Source: Clostridia bacterium
GTDB lineage: Bacteria; Bacillota; Clostridia; Christensenellales; Borkfalkiaceae
Direction: 5' to 3'
NCBI GenBank assembly: GCA_017625565.1
Contig: JAGAKN010000022.1
Location: 21,259 to 85,258, forward strand
DNA length: 64,000 nt
Under the pieces are notes generated by a model. It was given only the letters and a program-made list of their open reading frames with translations. It did not search any database and had not been told where the DNA came from. A program made the position numbers and the translations under genes. This document shows positions 32,501-39,687 of the stretch, one piece after another; within the stretch, counting starts at the first letter, position 1; every line of letters begins with the position of its first letter.

Positions 32501-35479
32501 ATGGCAAACTTTTTGGGTATCGACGTCGGATCGACGACCGTGAAGATGACGATCGTCGAATCGGAAACGAAAAAAATTGTATACAGTAGCTACGAAAGAC
32601 ATTTTTCGCGCGTCAAGGAATGCGTGCTTGCAGGCTTGGAAAAAGTTCGGCAAGCCTATCCCAATTTGCGCTTTAAAACGGCGATTACAGGGAGCGCGGG
32701 CTTGGGGCTTGCGCAAAAGAGTGGCGTACATTTCGTTCAAGAAGTGCAAGCAGCGTTCGTTGCGATTAAAAAATACTACGCGGATGCGGACGTTGCGGTG
32801 GAGCTCGGTGGGGAAGACGCGAAAATTATCTTCTTGACGGGCGGTACGGAACAGCGTATGAACGGTAGTTGCGCAGGCGGAACGGGGGCGTTTCTCGATC
32901 AAATGGCAACTTTGCTCAACGTGAACGTACAAGAGATGGACGAACTTGCGTTGCAAGCGGAAAAGGTGTACCCGATCGCGTCGCGTTGTGGTGTGTTTGC
33001 CAAATCGGACGTGCAACCACTCATCAACCAAGGCGCGGCGAAAGCGGATATTGCGGCGTCGATTTTCCAAGCGGTGGTGGAACAAACCGTATCGGGTTTG
33101 GCGCAAGGTAGAAAAATTAAGGGCAAGGTGCTTTTTTTAGGCGGACCACTGTATTTTTCCAAAGCGTTAAGGAAAGCGTTCGTGACAACGCTCGGCTTGG
33201 ATAGCGAGCACGCGATATTCCCTGAAAACGCGCCCATTTTCATTTCCGTAGGCGCGGCGTTGTCGGCAAAAGCGGAAACGGAATACTCCGCCGAAGAATT
33301 GCAGCAAAAAATCGCTAGCGCAAAGGCTTCGGACGAAGTTGCGCGTGGGGAAGCGTTGTTTAAGAACCGCGAAGAATACGAAGAATTCGTGGCACGGCAT
33401 AAGCGTAGTGATTTACAGTTTGCCGATATCCGTACGTATCAAGGGAATGCGTATTTGGGTATCGATAGCGGTTCGACGACGACGAAATTGATGTTGATTA
33501 CGGAAGATTGTCGGGTGTTGTATTCCCATTATCAAGCCAACAACGGGCAACCGCTCGATATCGTAGTCGAACGTTTAAAGGAAATGTATGCCCTTTGCGG
33601 TAGCGGTGTCAACGTCTGCGCTGGTGCGGTGACTGGCTACGGCGAAGATATGATGAAATCGGCGCTCAAGATGGATTTCGGGATCGTAGAAACGGTGGCG
33701 CATTTTAAGGCGGCGCTCCATTTCAATCCTAAAGTGGATTTCATCATCGATATCGGCGGACAGGATATCAAATGTTTCAAAGTGAAAAACGGCGCGATCG
33801 ATTCGATTATGTTAAACGAAGCCTGTTCGTCGGGGTGCGGATCGTTTATTCAAACGTTCGCGAAAGCCATGGATATGGACGTGGAGAGTTTCGCACGCTT
33901 GGGGTTGTTCGCTCCTGCGCCTGTGGAGCTTGGTTCGAGATGTACGGTGTTTATGAACAGTGCCGTCAAGCAGGCACAAAAGGAGGGGGCGAGCGTGGAA
34001 GACATATCCGCAGGGCTTTCTTCGTCGATTGTGAAAAACGCCGTTTACAAAGTTATCCGCGCGCGCACCCCCGAAGAGTTGGGCGAACATATCGTCGTGC
34101 AAGGCGGAACGTTTATGAACGACGCAGTATTGCGCTCCTTTGAAAAAGAAACGGGGAAAGAAGTTGTTCGGCCTGCGATTGCAGGGTTGATGGGCGCGTT
34201 CGGGGCGGCGATTTACGCCAAAGAGAACGCTGTAAACAAGCAGAGCAGTATGCTCTCCAAAGAACTGTTAGAAACCTTTACGTATACGTCCAAGTGTGCC
34301 GTTTGTCACGGTTGCACTTCGCATTGTAATATCAATATCTTGACCTTTGAAGACGGTAGCAAGTACGTTTCGGGAAACAAGTGCGAACGCGGAGCAGGAC
34401 AAAAACCGCAAAGCGGAGATTGGAATATTTACGAATACAAATATAACCGCTTACTTGCTTGCGCAGATGAAAAGGACGGGGGCAGGGCTACGACGAACGG
34501 CGAAAAAACGTGGACGGTAGGGATACCGTTGCAACTGATTACCTTTGAGCAATTCCCCCTTTGGTCGGCGTTTTTTAAGGCGTTGGGTTGCAAAGTCGTC
34601 GTTAGTGATAAAAGCAACCGCGAATTGTATTTCCGCGGTCAACATACCGTAGCAAGCGACACGGTTTGTTATCCTGCGAAACTCATGCACGGGCATATTG
34701 AAAGCTTGTTAGATAAAGGGGTGGATTTCGTGTTCTATCCCAGCGAAAGTTATAATTTGGACGAACATGCGTCTATTAATCACTACAACTGCCCGATCGT
34801 AGCCTATTACGGGGAGCTGTTAAAGGCGAATAACGAGCGACTGAACGAAACAAATTTCCTTTCGCCGTACGTGGATTTAAACGAACGGGCGTCGACCGTG
34901 CGGAATTTACATAAATCCTTCCAAGGCAAGTTCACGAAAAAAGCGATCGACAGGGCGTTAGATATGGGTTTTTCGGCACTTGCGGAATACCACAAAGATA
35001 TCGTAAAGAAATCGGACGAGATTTTGGAAAAGGCGCGCGCGGAAAAGAAACCCATCGTCGTACTGACGGGTAGACCTTATCATGCCGATCCGGAAATTAA
35101 CCACGGGATCGGAAAGTTGTTAAATTCCTTGGGGATCGCCGTGCTTTGCGAAGACGGCGTTTGTGAAAAAGCTCCGCTGGTAGAAGTCAACGTGCTCAAT
35201 CAATGGACGTATCACGCGAGAATGTACCGCGCGGCGGAGTACGTTTGTCGACAAAAGGATATGCAACTTGTACAACTTGTGTCGTTCGGCTGTGGGATCG
35301 ACGCGATTACGACGGACGAAATCCGTGCAATTATGGAAGAAAACGGAAAACTGTATACACAAATCAAGATCGACGAAATCAACAATCTCGGCGTTGTCAA
35401 AATCCGCTTGCGGAGTATGCTCGCCGCTGTCACGGAACAAGAAAAGGGGGCAAAATACGATGCAAACAATCAGTTATAA
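32501..35479 (+). CDS. Large double-domain acyl-CoA-dehydratase-type activase (ATP-driven electron donor)
   Basis: 992 aa. Two tandem ASKHA ATPase domains of the BadF/HgdC type: first FLGIDVGSTTVKMT with NGSCAGGTGAFLDQ, second YLGIDSGSTTTKLM with NEACSSGCGSFIQT. Each Cys in these loops would hold half of a [4Fe-4S] cluster. Then comes a Cys-rich patch CAVCHGCTSHC near residue 605, and a DUF2229/HgdB-like C-terminal domain. Enzymes of this group hydrolyse ATP to drive low-potential electrons into a partner. No CoA-transferase or acyl-CoA gene is nearby, so the substrate is open. ATG 32501 follows AAAAGG. The partner gene overlaps by 20 bp. Confidence 0.88.
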   Translation: MANFLGIDVGSTTVKMTIVESETKKIVYSSYERHFSRVKECVLAGLEKVRQAYPNLRFKTAITGSAGLGLAQKSGVHFVQEVQAAFVAIKKYYADADVAVELGGEDAKIIFLTGGTEQRMNGSCAGGTGAFLDQMATLLNVNVQEMDELALQAEKVYPIASRCGVFAKSDVQPLINQGAAKADIAASIFQAVVEQTVSGLAQGRKIKGKVLFLGGPLYFSKALRKAFVTTLGLDSEHAIFPENAPIFISVGAALSAKAETEYSAEELQQKIASAKASDEVARGEALFKNREEYEEFVARHKRSDLQFADIRTYQGNAYLGIDSGSTTTKLMLITEDCRVLYSHYQANNGQPLDIVVERLKEMYALCGSGVNVCAGAVTGYGEDMMKSALKMDFGIVETVAHFKAALHFNPKVDFIIDIGGQDIKCFKVKNGAIDSIMLNEACSSGCGSFIQTFAKAMDMDVESFARLGLFAPAPVELGSRCTVFMNSAVKQAQKEGASVEDISAGLSSSIVKNAVYKVIRARTPEELGEHIVVQGGTFMNDAVLRSFEKETGKEVVRPAIAGLMGAFGAAIYAKENAVNKQSSMLSKELLETFTYTSKCAVCHGCTSHCNINILTFEDGSKYVSGNKCERGAGQKPQSGDWNIYEYKYNRLLACADEKDGGRATTNGEKTWTVGIPLQLITFEQFPLWSAFFKALGCKVVVSDKSNRELYFRGQHTVASDTVCYPAKLMHGHIESLLDKGVDFVFYPSESYNLDEHASINHYNCPIVAYYGELLKANNERLNETNFLSPYVDLNERASTVRNLHKSFQGKFTKKAIDRALDMGFSALAEYHKDIVKKSDEILEKARAEKKPIVVLTGRPYHADPEINHGIGKLLNSLGIAVLCEDGVCEKAPLVEVNVLNQWTYHARMYRAAEYVCRQKDMQLVQLVSFGCGIDAITTDEIRAIMEENGKLYTQIKIDEINNLGVVKIRLRSMLAAVTEQEKGAKYDANNQL

Positions 35480-36731
35480 GAAAGCTACGCCCGTCTTTAC
35501 GGAAGAAATGAAATCGACGTATAAGATTTTAATCCCGAATATGTTGCCGTATCATTTTGAAATTCTTTGCGAAATTTTCCGCCAAAAGGGCTATGATATC
35601 GAAGTTTTGACGACGGAAGACCGCGCGATTATCGACGAGGCCTTAAAACACGTGCATAACGATACTTGCTATCCTGCGCTTTGCGTCATTGGACAGTTCA
35701 TCGACGCTTTGAAAAGCGGGAAGTACGATCCTGATAAAACCGCCGTGCTCATTACGCAATCGGGCGGGGGGTGTCGGGCGTCCAACTACGTGCCGTTGCT
35801 CCGTCGGGCGCTGTCGGCGGAGTTTCCGCAAGTACCCGTATTGTCTTTGAATTTTTCAGGTCTTGAAAAGGGGAACGGGTTGGAAGTGGATTTAAAAACG
35901 CTGTTAAAACTCGCGTACGGGATCTTTTACGCCGACGCCGTTATGAGCCTTTATAATCAATGCAAACCCTATGAAAAAATAGTGGGACAGACGGAGCAGG
36001 TACGCGACGAATGTATTGCGTACGTCAAATCAACGCTCTGTGGGCGCAAATGTAGAAAGTACAAAACGATCGTTAAAAAACTCCTTGTAGCGTTTTCAAA
36101 AATCGAGCGTACGAACGAGAAAAAGGTGAAAGTCGGGATCGTAGGGGAGATTTACGTGAAGTATTCTCCGCTTGCAAATTCGGGTTTGGAAAAATTCCTG
36201 TATGCGGAAAATTGCGAACCGGTCGTGCCGGCGTTGATGGATTTCGTTATGTATTGTATCGTCAACAATATCAACGACGCGAAGTTGTACAACCACAACA
36301 AACTCGTTGCGTTTGCTTATAATCTTGTCTACAAGCATCTTTTGAAAGTACAACGCAAGGTAATACGAATGTTCCAAGAAACGGGTTTTGAACCGCCCCA
36401 CGATTTTGAAGAACTCCGTCGTTTGGCGGACAAAGTCCTGCACCAAGGCGTGAAAATGGGCGAAGGTTGGCTGATTCCTGCCGAAATGCTTGCTTTGTAC
36501 GAGAGCGGTACGGAAAATATCGTTTGCGCGCAACCGTTTGGATGTTTACCCAATCATATCGTTGGCAAGGGTGCGGCGCGTGCCGTCAAGGCGTTGCACG
36601 AAGACGTGAATATCGTGCCGATCGACTACGATCCGTCGGCGACGAAAGTCAATCAAGAAAACCGCTTGAAATTGATGCTCGCAACTGCTCGGGAACGTTT
36701 GGAAGAGAAGAACGCAGGCAAAAAGATTTAA
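35460..36731 (+). CDS. HgdB/DUF2229-like iron-sulfur reductase partner of the activase
   Basis: 423 aa, related to the beta subunit of 2-hydroxyacyl-CoA dehydratases and to double-cubane-cluster proteins. Candidate cluster ligands are NDTCYPALCVIGQF, SGGGCRASNY, CGRKCRKY and CAQPFGCLPNHIVGKG. The last motif, followed by DYDPSATKVNQENRLKL, is typical of DUF2229. ATG 35460 follows GGGGG and overlaps the activase end, so the two are made in fixed ratio. The physiological electron acceptor is unknown. Oxygen sensitivity is expected from the family. Confidence 0.85.
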   Translation: MQTISYKKATPVFTEEMKSTYKILIPNMLPYHFEILCEIFRQKGYDIEVLTTEDRAIIDEALKHVHNDTCYPALCVIGQFIDALKSGKYDPDKTAVLITQSGGGCRASNYVPLLRRALSAEFPQVPVLSLNFSGLEKGNGLEVDLKTLLKLAYGIFYADAVMSLYNQCKPYEKIVGQTEQVRDECIAYVKSTLCGRKCRKYKTIVKKLLVAFSKIERTNEKKVKVGIVGEIYVKYSPLANSGLEKFLYAENCEPVVPALMDFVMYCIVNNINDAKLYNHNKLVAFAYNLVYKHLLKVQRKVIRMFQETGFEPPHDFEELRRLADKVLHQGVKMGEGWLIPAEMLALYESGTENIVCAQPFGCLPNHIVGKGAARAVKALHEDVNIVPIDYDPSATKVNQENRLKLMLATARERLEEKNAGKKI

Positions 36732-36776
36732 AAGAGAAAAAGGTTAAGATTATCAGTATAGACTGTTTTGTGGTAG

Positions 36777-36794
36777 AAGTTTTCATGAAAACTT
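36777..36794. other. 18-bp perfect palindrome after the activase operon
   Basis: AAGTTTTCATGAAAACTT lies in the 160-bp gap between the reductase and the acyltransferase. It may be a regulator site or part of a weak terminator. No clear promoter is seen in the gap. Confidence 0.45.
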
Positions 36795-36891
36795 TGTGAA
36801 AGTCTATTCAACAAAACGGGGTATGACCTTGATCGTTATATTCATCCAAGATCTATAAATCCCATAAAATACGTGAAAAAGGAGAAAAACG

Positions 36892-37656
36892 TTGAAAGAA
36901 AAGCAACCTGTGCAAAAGCGAAAATGGTGGTTTCGGTTGATGAAGAAGCTGATGAAAGGCAGGTATAAAAAACCGAAGTTTGTCTTTCTTGGTGAGCCGT
37001 TTGGGAACGGGGGAATAATTTTAAGCAATCATGAAGGTACGGAAGCGCCAATGTCACTGGAATTGTACTGTGACAAACCCATCCGTATGTGGGGTGCAAG
37101 TGAAATGAATTCCGGATTGGTACAATTGTACAAATACCAGACTCGCGTATATTACCATGAGAAAAAGCATTGGAATTTGCATTTGGCACGATTGTTTTGT
37201 TTAATAGCGAGTCCTTTGACTAATTTATTCTACAAGGGGTTGAATTTGATATCCACCTATCGTGACGTGCGGTTTTTAAAAACGATTCGCGAAAGTCTCA
37301 TTGCATTACAAAACGGGGATAACGTAGTCATTTATCCCGAAGTTTCCGATAAGGGGTATTTAGCGGAATTAGAAGGTTTTCATGCAGGGTTTGTTGCGCT
37401 TGCGGAAACTTGTAAAAAACGAGGCATGGACGTACGGATTTACGTGACGTACTTCCGTAAATCCGACTTGACGTATATCGTCGATGCGCCGGTACTTTAT
37501 TCGCAGTTGTCTTCAAACGGTGAAACGCGGGACGAGATTGCGAAAAAAATGTTGGATCGTTGCAACGAGTTGGGGAAAATGCAGTTTAACGCTTTGCTTG
37601 CGCCCACGGCTGAAAAGGCAGATGAAGGTGAAGAACTGGAAGAAAAGTTTGCCTAA
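36892..37656 (+). CDS. PlsC-like lysophospholipid acyltransferase with altered active site
   Basis: 254 aa. The layout is that of 1-acylglycerol-3-phosphate acyltransferases: GGIILSNHEGTEAP in place of motif I, a middle segment LISTYRDVRFLKTIRESLIALQNGDNVVIYPEVSDKGY matching motifs II-III. The canonical NHxxxxD is changed: after the His the Asp position is Ala, with Glu one residue earlier. The N terminus is very basic (KRKWWFRLMKKLMKGRYKK), a likely membrane-association patch. It starts with TTG 36892, well supported by AAAGGAGA 6-7 nt upstream. Activity is uncertain. Confidence 0.7.
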   Translation: MKEKQPVQKRKWWFRLMKKLMKGRYKKPKFVFLGEPFGNGGIILSNHEGTEAPMSLELYCDKPIRMWGASEMNSGLVQLYKYQTRVYYHEKKHWNLHLARLFCLIASPLTNLFYKGLNLISTYRDVRFLKTIRESLIALQNGDNVVIYPEVSDKGYLAELEGFHAGFVALAETCKKRGMDVRIYVTYFRKSDLTYIVDAPVLYSQLSSNGETRDEIAKKMLDRCNELGKMQFNALLAPTAEKADEGEELEEKFA

Positions 37657-37664
37657 AAATAGAA

Positions 37665-37707
37665 GAAAACTCCGCCTGCGGATCGACGATCCGCAGGCGG
37701 AGTTTTC
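37665..37707. terminator. Strong bidirectional terminator
   Basis: A 19-bp perfect stem (37665-37683 with 37689-37707) with a CGACG loop between the convergent acyltransferase and SulP genes, with A/T runs at both ends of the stem. Confidence 0.88.
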
Positions 37708-37724
37708 TATGTAAACCCAACGCC

Positions 37725-39017
37725 TTATTCGATTTTTTCTTGTGGTTCTTCAGCTTTCGCCTTGCGTTTCTTGGCGATTGCGTATGCAAGTACAATGGCG
37801 TAGTGCAAAACAATGCCTACTGCGATGGCTTTGACAAGGTCGAAGATGACGGTGAGTGCAAACGTAAGCACAAGTACAAGGATATCGTTCCATTTCTTGG
37901 TTTTGATGACGGCGACGAACTCGCGCCATTCGCTCATATTATAGGCTACGATAAAGAGAATAGCGGCGATAATCGGCATGGGAATGTAGGATGCAAGTGG
38001 CATTAAAAGCACGAGCACGAGCAACAAAATTACCGCGTGTACCATACCTGAAAGGGGGGAACGACCGCCGTTTTTTACGTTAGCTGCCGTTCTTGCGATG
38101 GCTCCCGTTGCAGGGATACCGCCCAAACAACCGACGAATAAATTGCTAGCTCCAAGGGCGATCAGTTCGGTATTGGAATTATGTTTGTCGTCGATCATTT
38201 TATCCGAAACAACGCAAGAGAGTAAGGATTCGATTCCTGCAAGTAGCGCGATTGTAAACGCGCTCGGCAACAGCGCCAAGATCCGTTCACCCGTAATTTC
38301 GGGGAAATGGAATTTGGGCAAAGACGAAGAAATGGTGTAAAGCGAGCCGATGGTATTTGCGTTGATTGCAGGAATTAGACATACCAACGCGCCTACGAGT
38401 ACCGCAATCAACGATCCGGGGATTTTTTTGGAAATCTTCGCCCAAACGATTAAAATGGCAAGCCCGAGCAATCCGATGCCAAACGCCCAAGGATTAAACG
38501 ACGAAAAATGCTTTACGACGAGTTCTAATTTTTCCACCGTTTCAATGGCTACCGTTCCTGCAGGGTAGCTCAGTCCTAAAAAGTCTTTTAGTTGTCCGAT
38601 CACGAGCGTGACCGCAATCCCTGCGGTAAAGCCGATAGTGATGGTATGCGGAATATATTTAATCAACGTGCCGATACGGAGCAAGCCCATCAAGATGAGC
38701 AATGCCCCTGCCATAAGCGTTGCAAGAAACAGTCCGTCGAACCCTTCGTTGACGATGATCCCTGCTACGATCGTCGCAAATGCGGCGGTTGGGCCGGTGA
38801 TGTTTACCTTACTACCGCCCAAAAGCGCGGTGGTAAACCCTGCGATGATCGCCGTGAAAAGCCCCATTTCAGGGGTTGCGCCCGAAGCGATCGCAAGCGC
38901 AATCGAAAGGGGGAGTGCGATAATCGCAACGATAATCCCTGCTACGATATCCGAAATATAGTCTTTGGATTTGTAATTTTTAAAAGCCGTCAAGGTTTTC
39001 GGCGCAAATACTTTCAT
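37725..39017 (-). CDS. SulP family anion transporter without STAS domain
   Basis: 430 aa with 10-12 membrane segments. Family marks: DIVAGIIVAIIALPLSIALAIASGATPEMGLFTAIIAGF, GSKVNITGPTAAF and GGIPATGAIARTAANVKNGGRSPLSGMVHA. SulP proteins move sulfate, bicarbonate or dicarboxylates, usually with Na+ or H+. The C-terminal STAS regulatory domain of most family members is absent; the protein ends soon after the last helix with a charged tail. ATG 39017 follows AAAGGAGA; the upstream extension to 39107 has no ribosome site and overlaps the promoter. Confidence 0.9.
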   Translation of the reverse strand: MKVFAPKTLTAFKNYKSKDYISDIVAGIIVAIIALPLSIALAIASGATPEMGLFTAIIAGFTTALLGGSKVNITGPTAAFATIVAGIIVNEGFDGLFLATLMAGALLILMGLLRIGTLIKYIPHTITIGFTAGIAVTLVIGQLKDFLGLSYPAGTVAIETVEKLELVVKHFSSFNPWAFGIGLLGLAILIVWAKISKKIPGSLIAVLVGALVCLIPAINANTIGSLYTISSSLPKFHFPEITGERILALLPSAFTIALLAGIESLLSCVVSDKMIDDKHNSNTELIALGASNLFVGCLGGIPATGAIARTAANVKNGGRSPLSGMVHAVILLLVLVLLMPLASYIPMPIIAAILFIVAYNMSEWREFVAVIKTKKWNDILVLVLTFALTVIFDLVKAIAVGIVLHYAIVLAYAIAKKRKAKAEEPQEKIE

Positions 39018-39041
39018 AGAATTTCTCCTTTGTGCCAAAGT

Positions 39042-39070
39042 ATTATATACCAATCGGATACAAAAAGCAA
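39042..39070 (-). promoter_or_regulatory. Promoter of the SulP gene
   Basis: On the minus strand TTGCTT (39065-39070), 17 bp, TATAAT (39042-39047), 25 bp before the ATG. Confidence 0.75.
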
Positions 39071-39131
39071 GAAAAATACAAGGCAATCTACCGCAAAAGT
39101 TTGCCAAAAAAGAAAGTTTTTAAAAAATAAA

Positions 39132-39221
39132 AAACCGCGTCGGCTGTTAAGCGGGGCGCGGGGTGGGACGTTCGCGAGTCGTCCCTGACTCACTGTCAAT
39201 AACAGTATACGCGATTTTTTT
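39132..39221. other. Structured intergenic hairpin with T runs on both sides
   Basis: Outer helix CGCGT/ACGCG (39136-39140, 39209-39213) continued by CTGTTA/TAACAG (39144-39149, 39200-39205), with an inner GGGACG/CGTCCC stem (39165-39170, 39180-39185). T runs flank it on the plus strand (39215-39221) and on the minus strand (beyond 39135). Likely an insulating terminator upstream of the SulP promoter, or a structured RNA. Confidence 0.5.
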
Positions 39222-39250
39222 AGAAATGTCAAGCGTTTTTCTGAAAGATA

Positions 39251-39307
39251 ACAAAAAAGAGTATGTCACGCATACTCTTTTTTGTTTGGCGCAGAGAACA
39301 GGATTTG
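39251..39307 (-). repeat. Direct repeat 1: copy of the tRNA-Ser 3' end and terminator
   Basis: The terminator hairpin AAAGAGTATG/CATACTCTTT, then TTTGGCGCAGAGAACAGGATTTG, i.e. on the minus strand the last 26 or so bases of tRNA-Ser including CCA, repeats 39456-39514 almost exactly (two T/A slips). No intact tRNA is attached. Confidence 0.8.
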
Positions 39308-39438
39308 TCCCTTTAGCGGGACGCCCCGCTCAACGATTATCAATCGTTGCCTTTGCCGTTGGGTTATTCGGAAAACATTCTTTGATAAGGCAAAGCGTTT
39401 TGCTCTCGCAAAACGGCTCCCACCCTCAAATCCTGTTC
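39296..39438 (-). other. Folded 143-nt element closed by a 12-bp stem
   Basis: GAACAGGATTTG (39296-39307) pairs with CAAATCCTGTTC (39427-39438). Inside are four helices: AGCGGG/CCCGCT (39315-39330), CAACGATT/AATCGTTG (39331-39349), TGCCTT/AAGGCA (39348-39353 with 39387-39392) and CGTTTTGC/GCAAAACG (39396-39415). On the minus strand the arm order resembles a degenerate class II tRNA: anticodon-like arm, long variable-like arm, then the tRNA-Ser T-arm/acceptor copy. No protein is encoded. Confidence 0.6.
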
Positions 39439-39455
39439 AAAGTACGGTATACACA

Positions 39456-39490
39456 ACAAAAAAAGAGTATGTCACGCATACTCTTTTTTT
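39456..39490 (-). terminator. Terminator of tRNA-Ser
   Basis: AAAAAAAGAGTATG-TCACG-CATACTCTTTTTTT directly after the tRNA CCA end (minus direction). It is the second copy of the hairpin at 39253-39283. Confidence 0.82.
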
Positions 39491-39493
39491 GTT

Positions 39494-39583
39494 TGGCGCA
39501 GAGAACAGGATTTGAACCTGCGGTGAGCTTCCACCCACACACGATTTCCAATCGTGCTCCTTAAACCACTCAGACATCTCTGC
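39494..39583 (-). tRNA. tRNA-Ser (anticodon GGA)
   Basis: 90 nt on the minus strand. The acceptor GCAGAGA (from 39583) pairs with TCTCTGC, discriminator G, encoded CCA at 39494-39496. The anticodon arm CACGA-TTGGAAA-TCGTG gives GGA, reading UCC/UCU serine codons. A long variable arm, as expected for tRNA-Ser, and T-arm GGTTCAAATCC are present. Its 3' half is duplicated at 39286-39307. Confidence 0.95.
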
Positions 39584-39609
39584 ATATAAGGCGTATTCAA
39601 AACACGCCT

Positions 39610-39641
39610 ATTATATTACTGTATTTTTTTGAAAAAGGCAA
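39610..39641 (-). promoter_or_regulatory. Probable promoter of tRNA-Ser
   Basis: On the minus strand TTGCCT (39636-39641) is followed after 17 bp by TAATAT (39613-39618), with TATAAT overlapping 3 bp further on. It lies 30 bp before the tRNA. Confidence 0.5.
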
Positions 39642-39687
39642 GCATTTTTCGGGCGCGTTTGAAAAATTCTTAAAAAATTTCGTTGCC

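Noticed and set aside
39296..39438. Retron msr-msd RNA
   Set aside because: The closing inverted repeat and size fit loosely, but no reverse transcriptase is in the window.
39163..39564. Plus-strand frames of 133 and 77 aa across the tRNA-Ser region
   Set aside because: They translate tRNA antisense, terminators and the folded element; no ribosome site.
39296..39583. Integron attC site
   Set aside because: No integrase of the IntI type and no conserved core/inverse-core boxes found.
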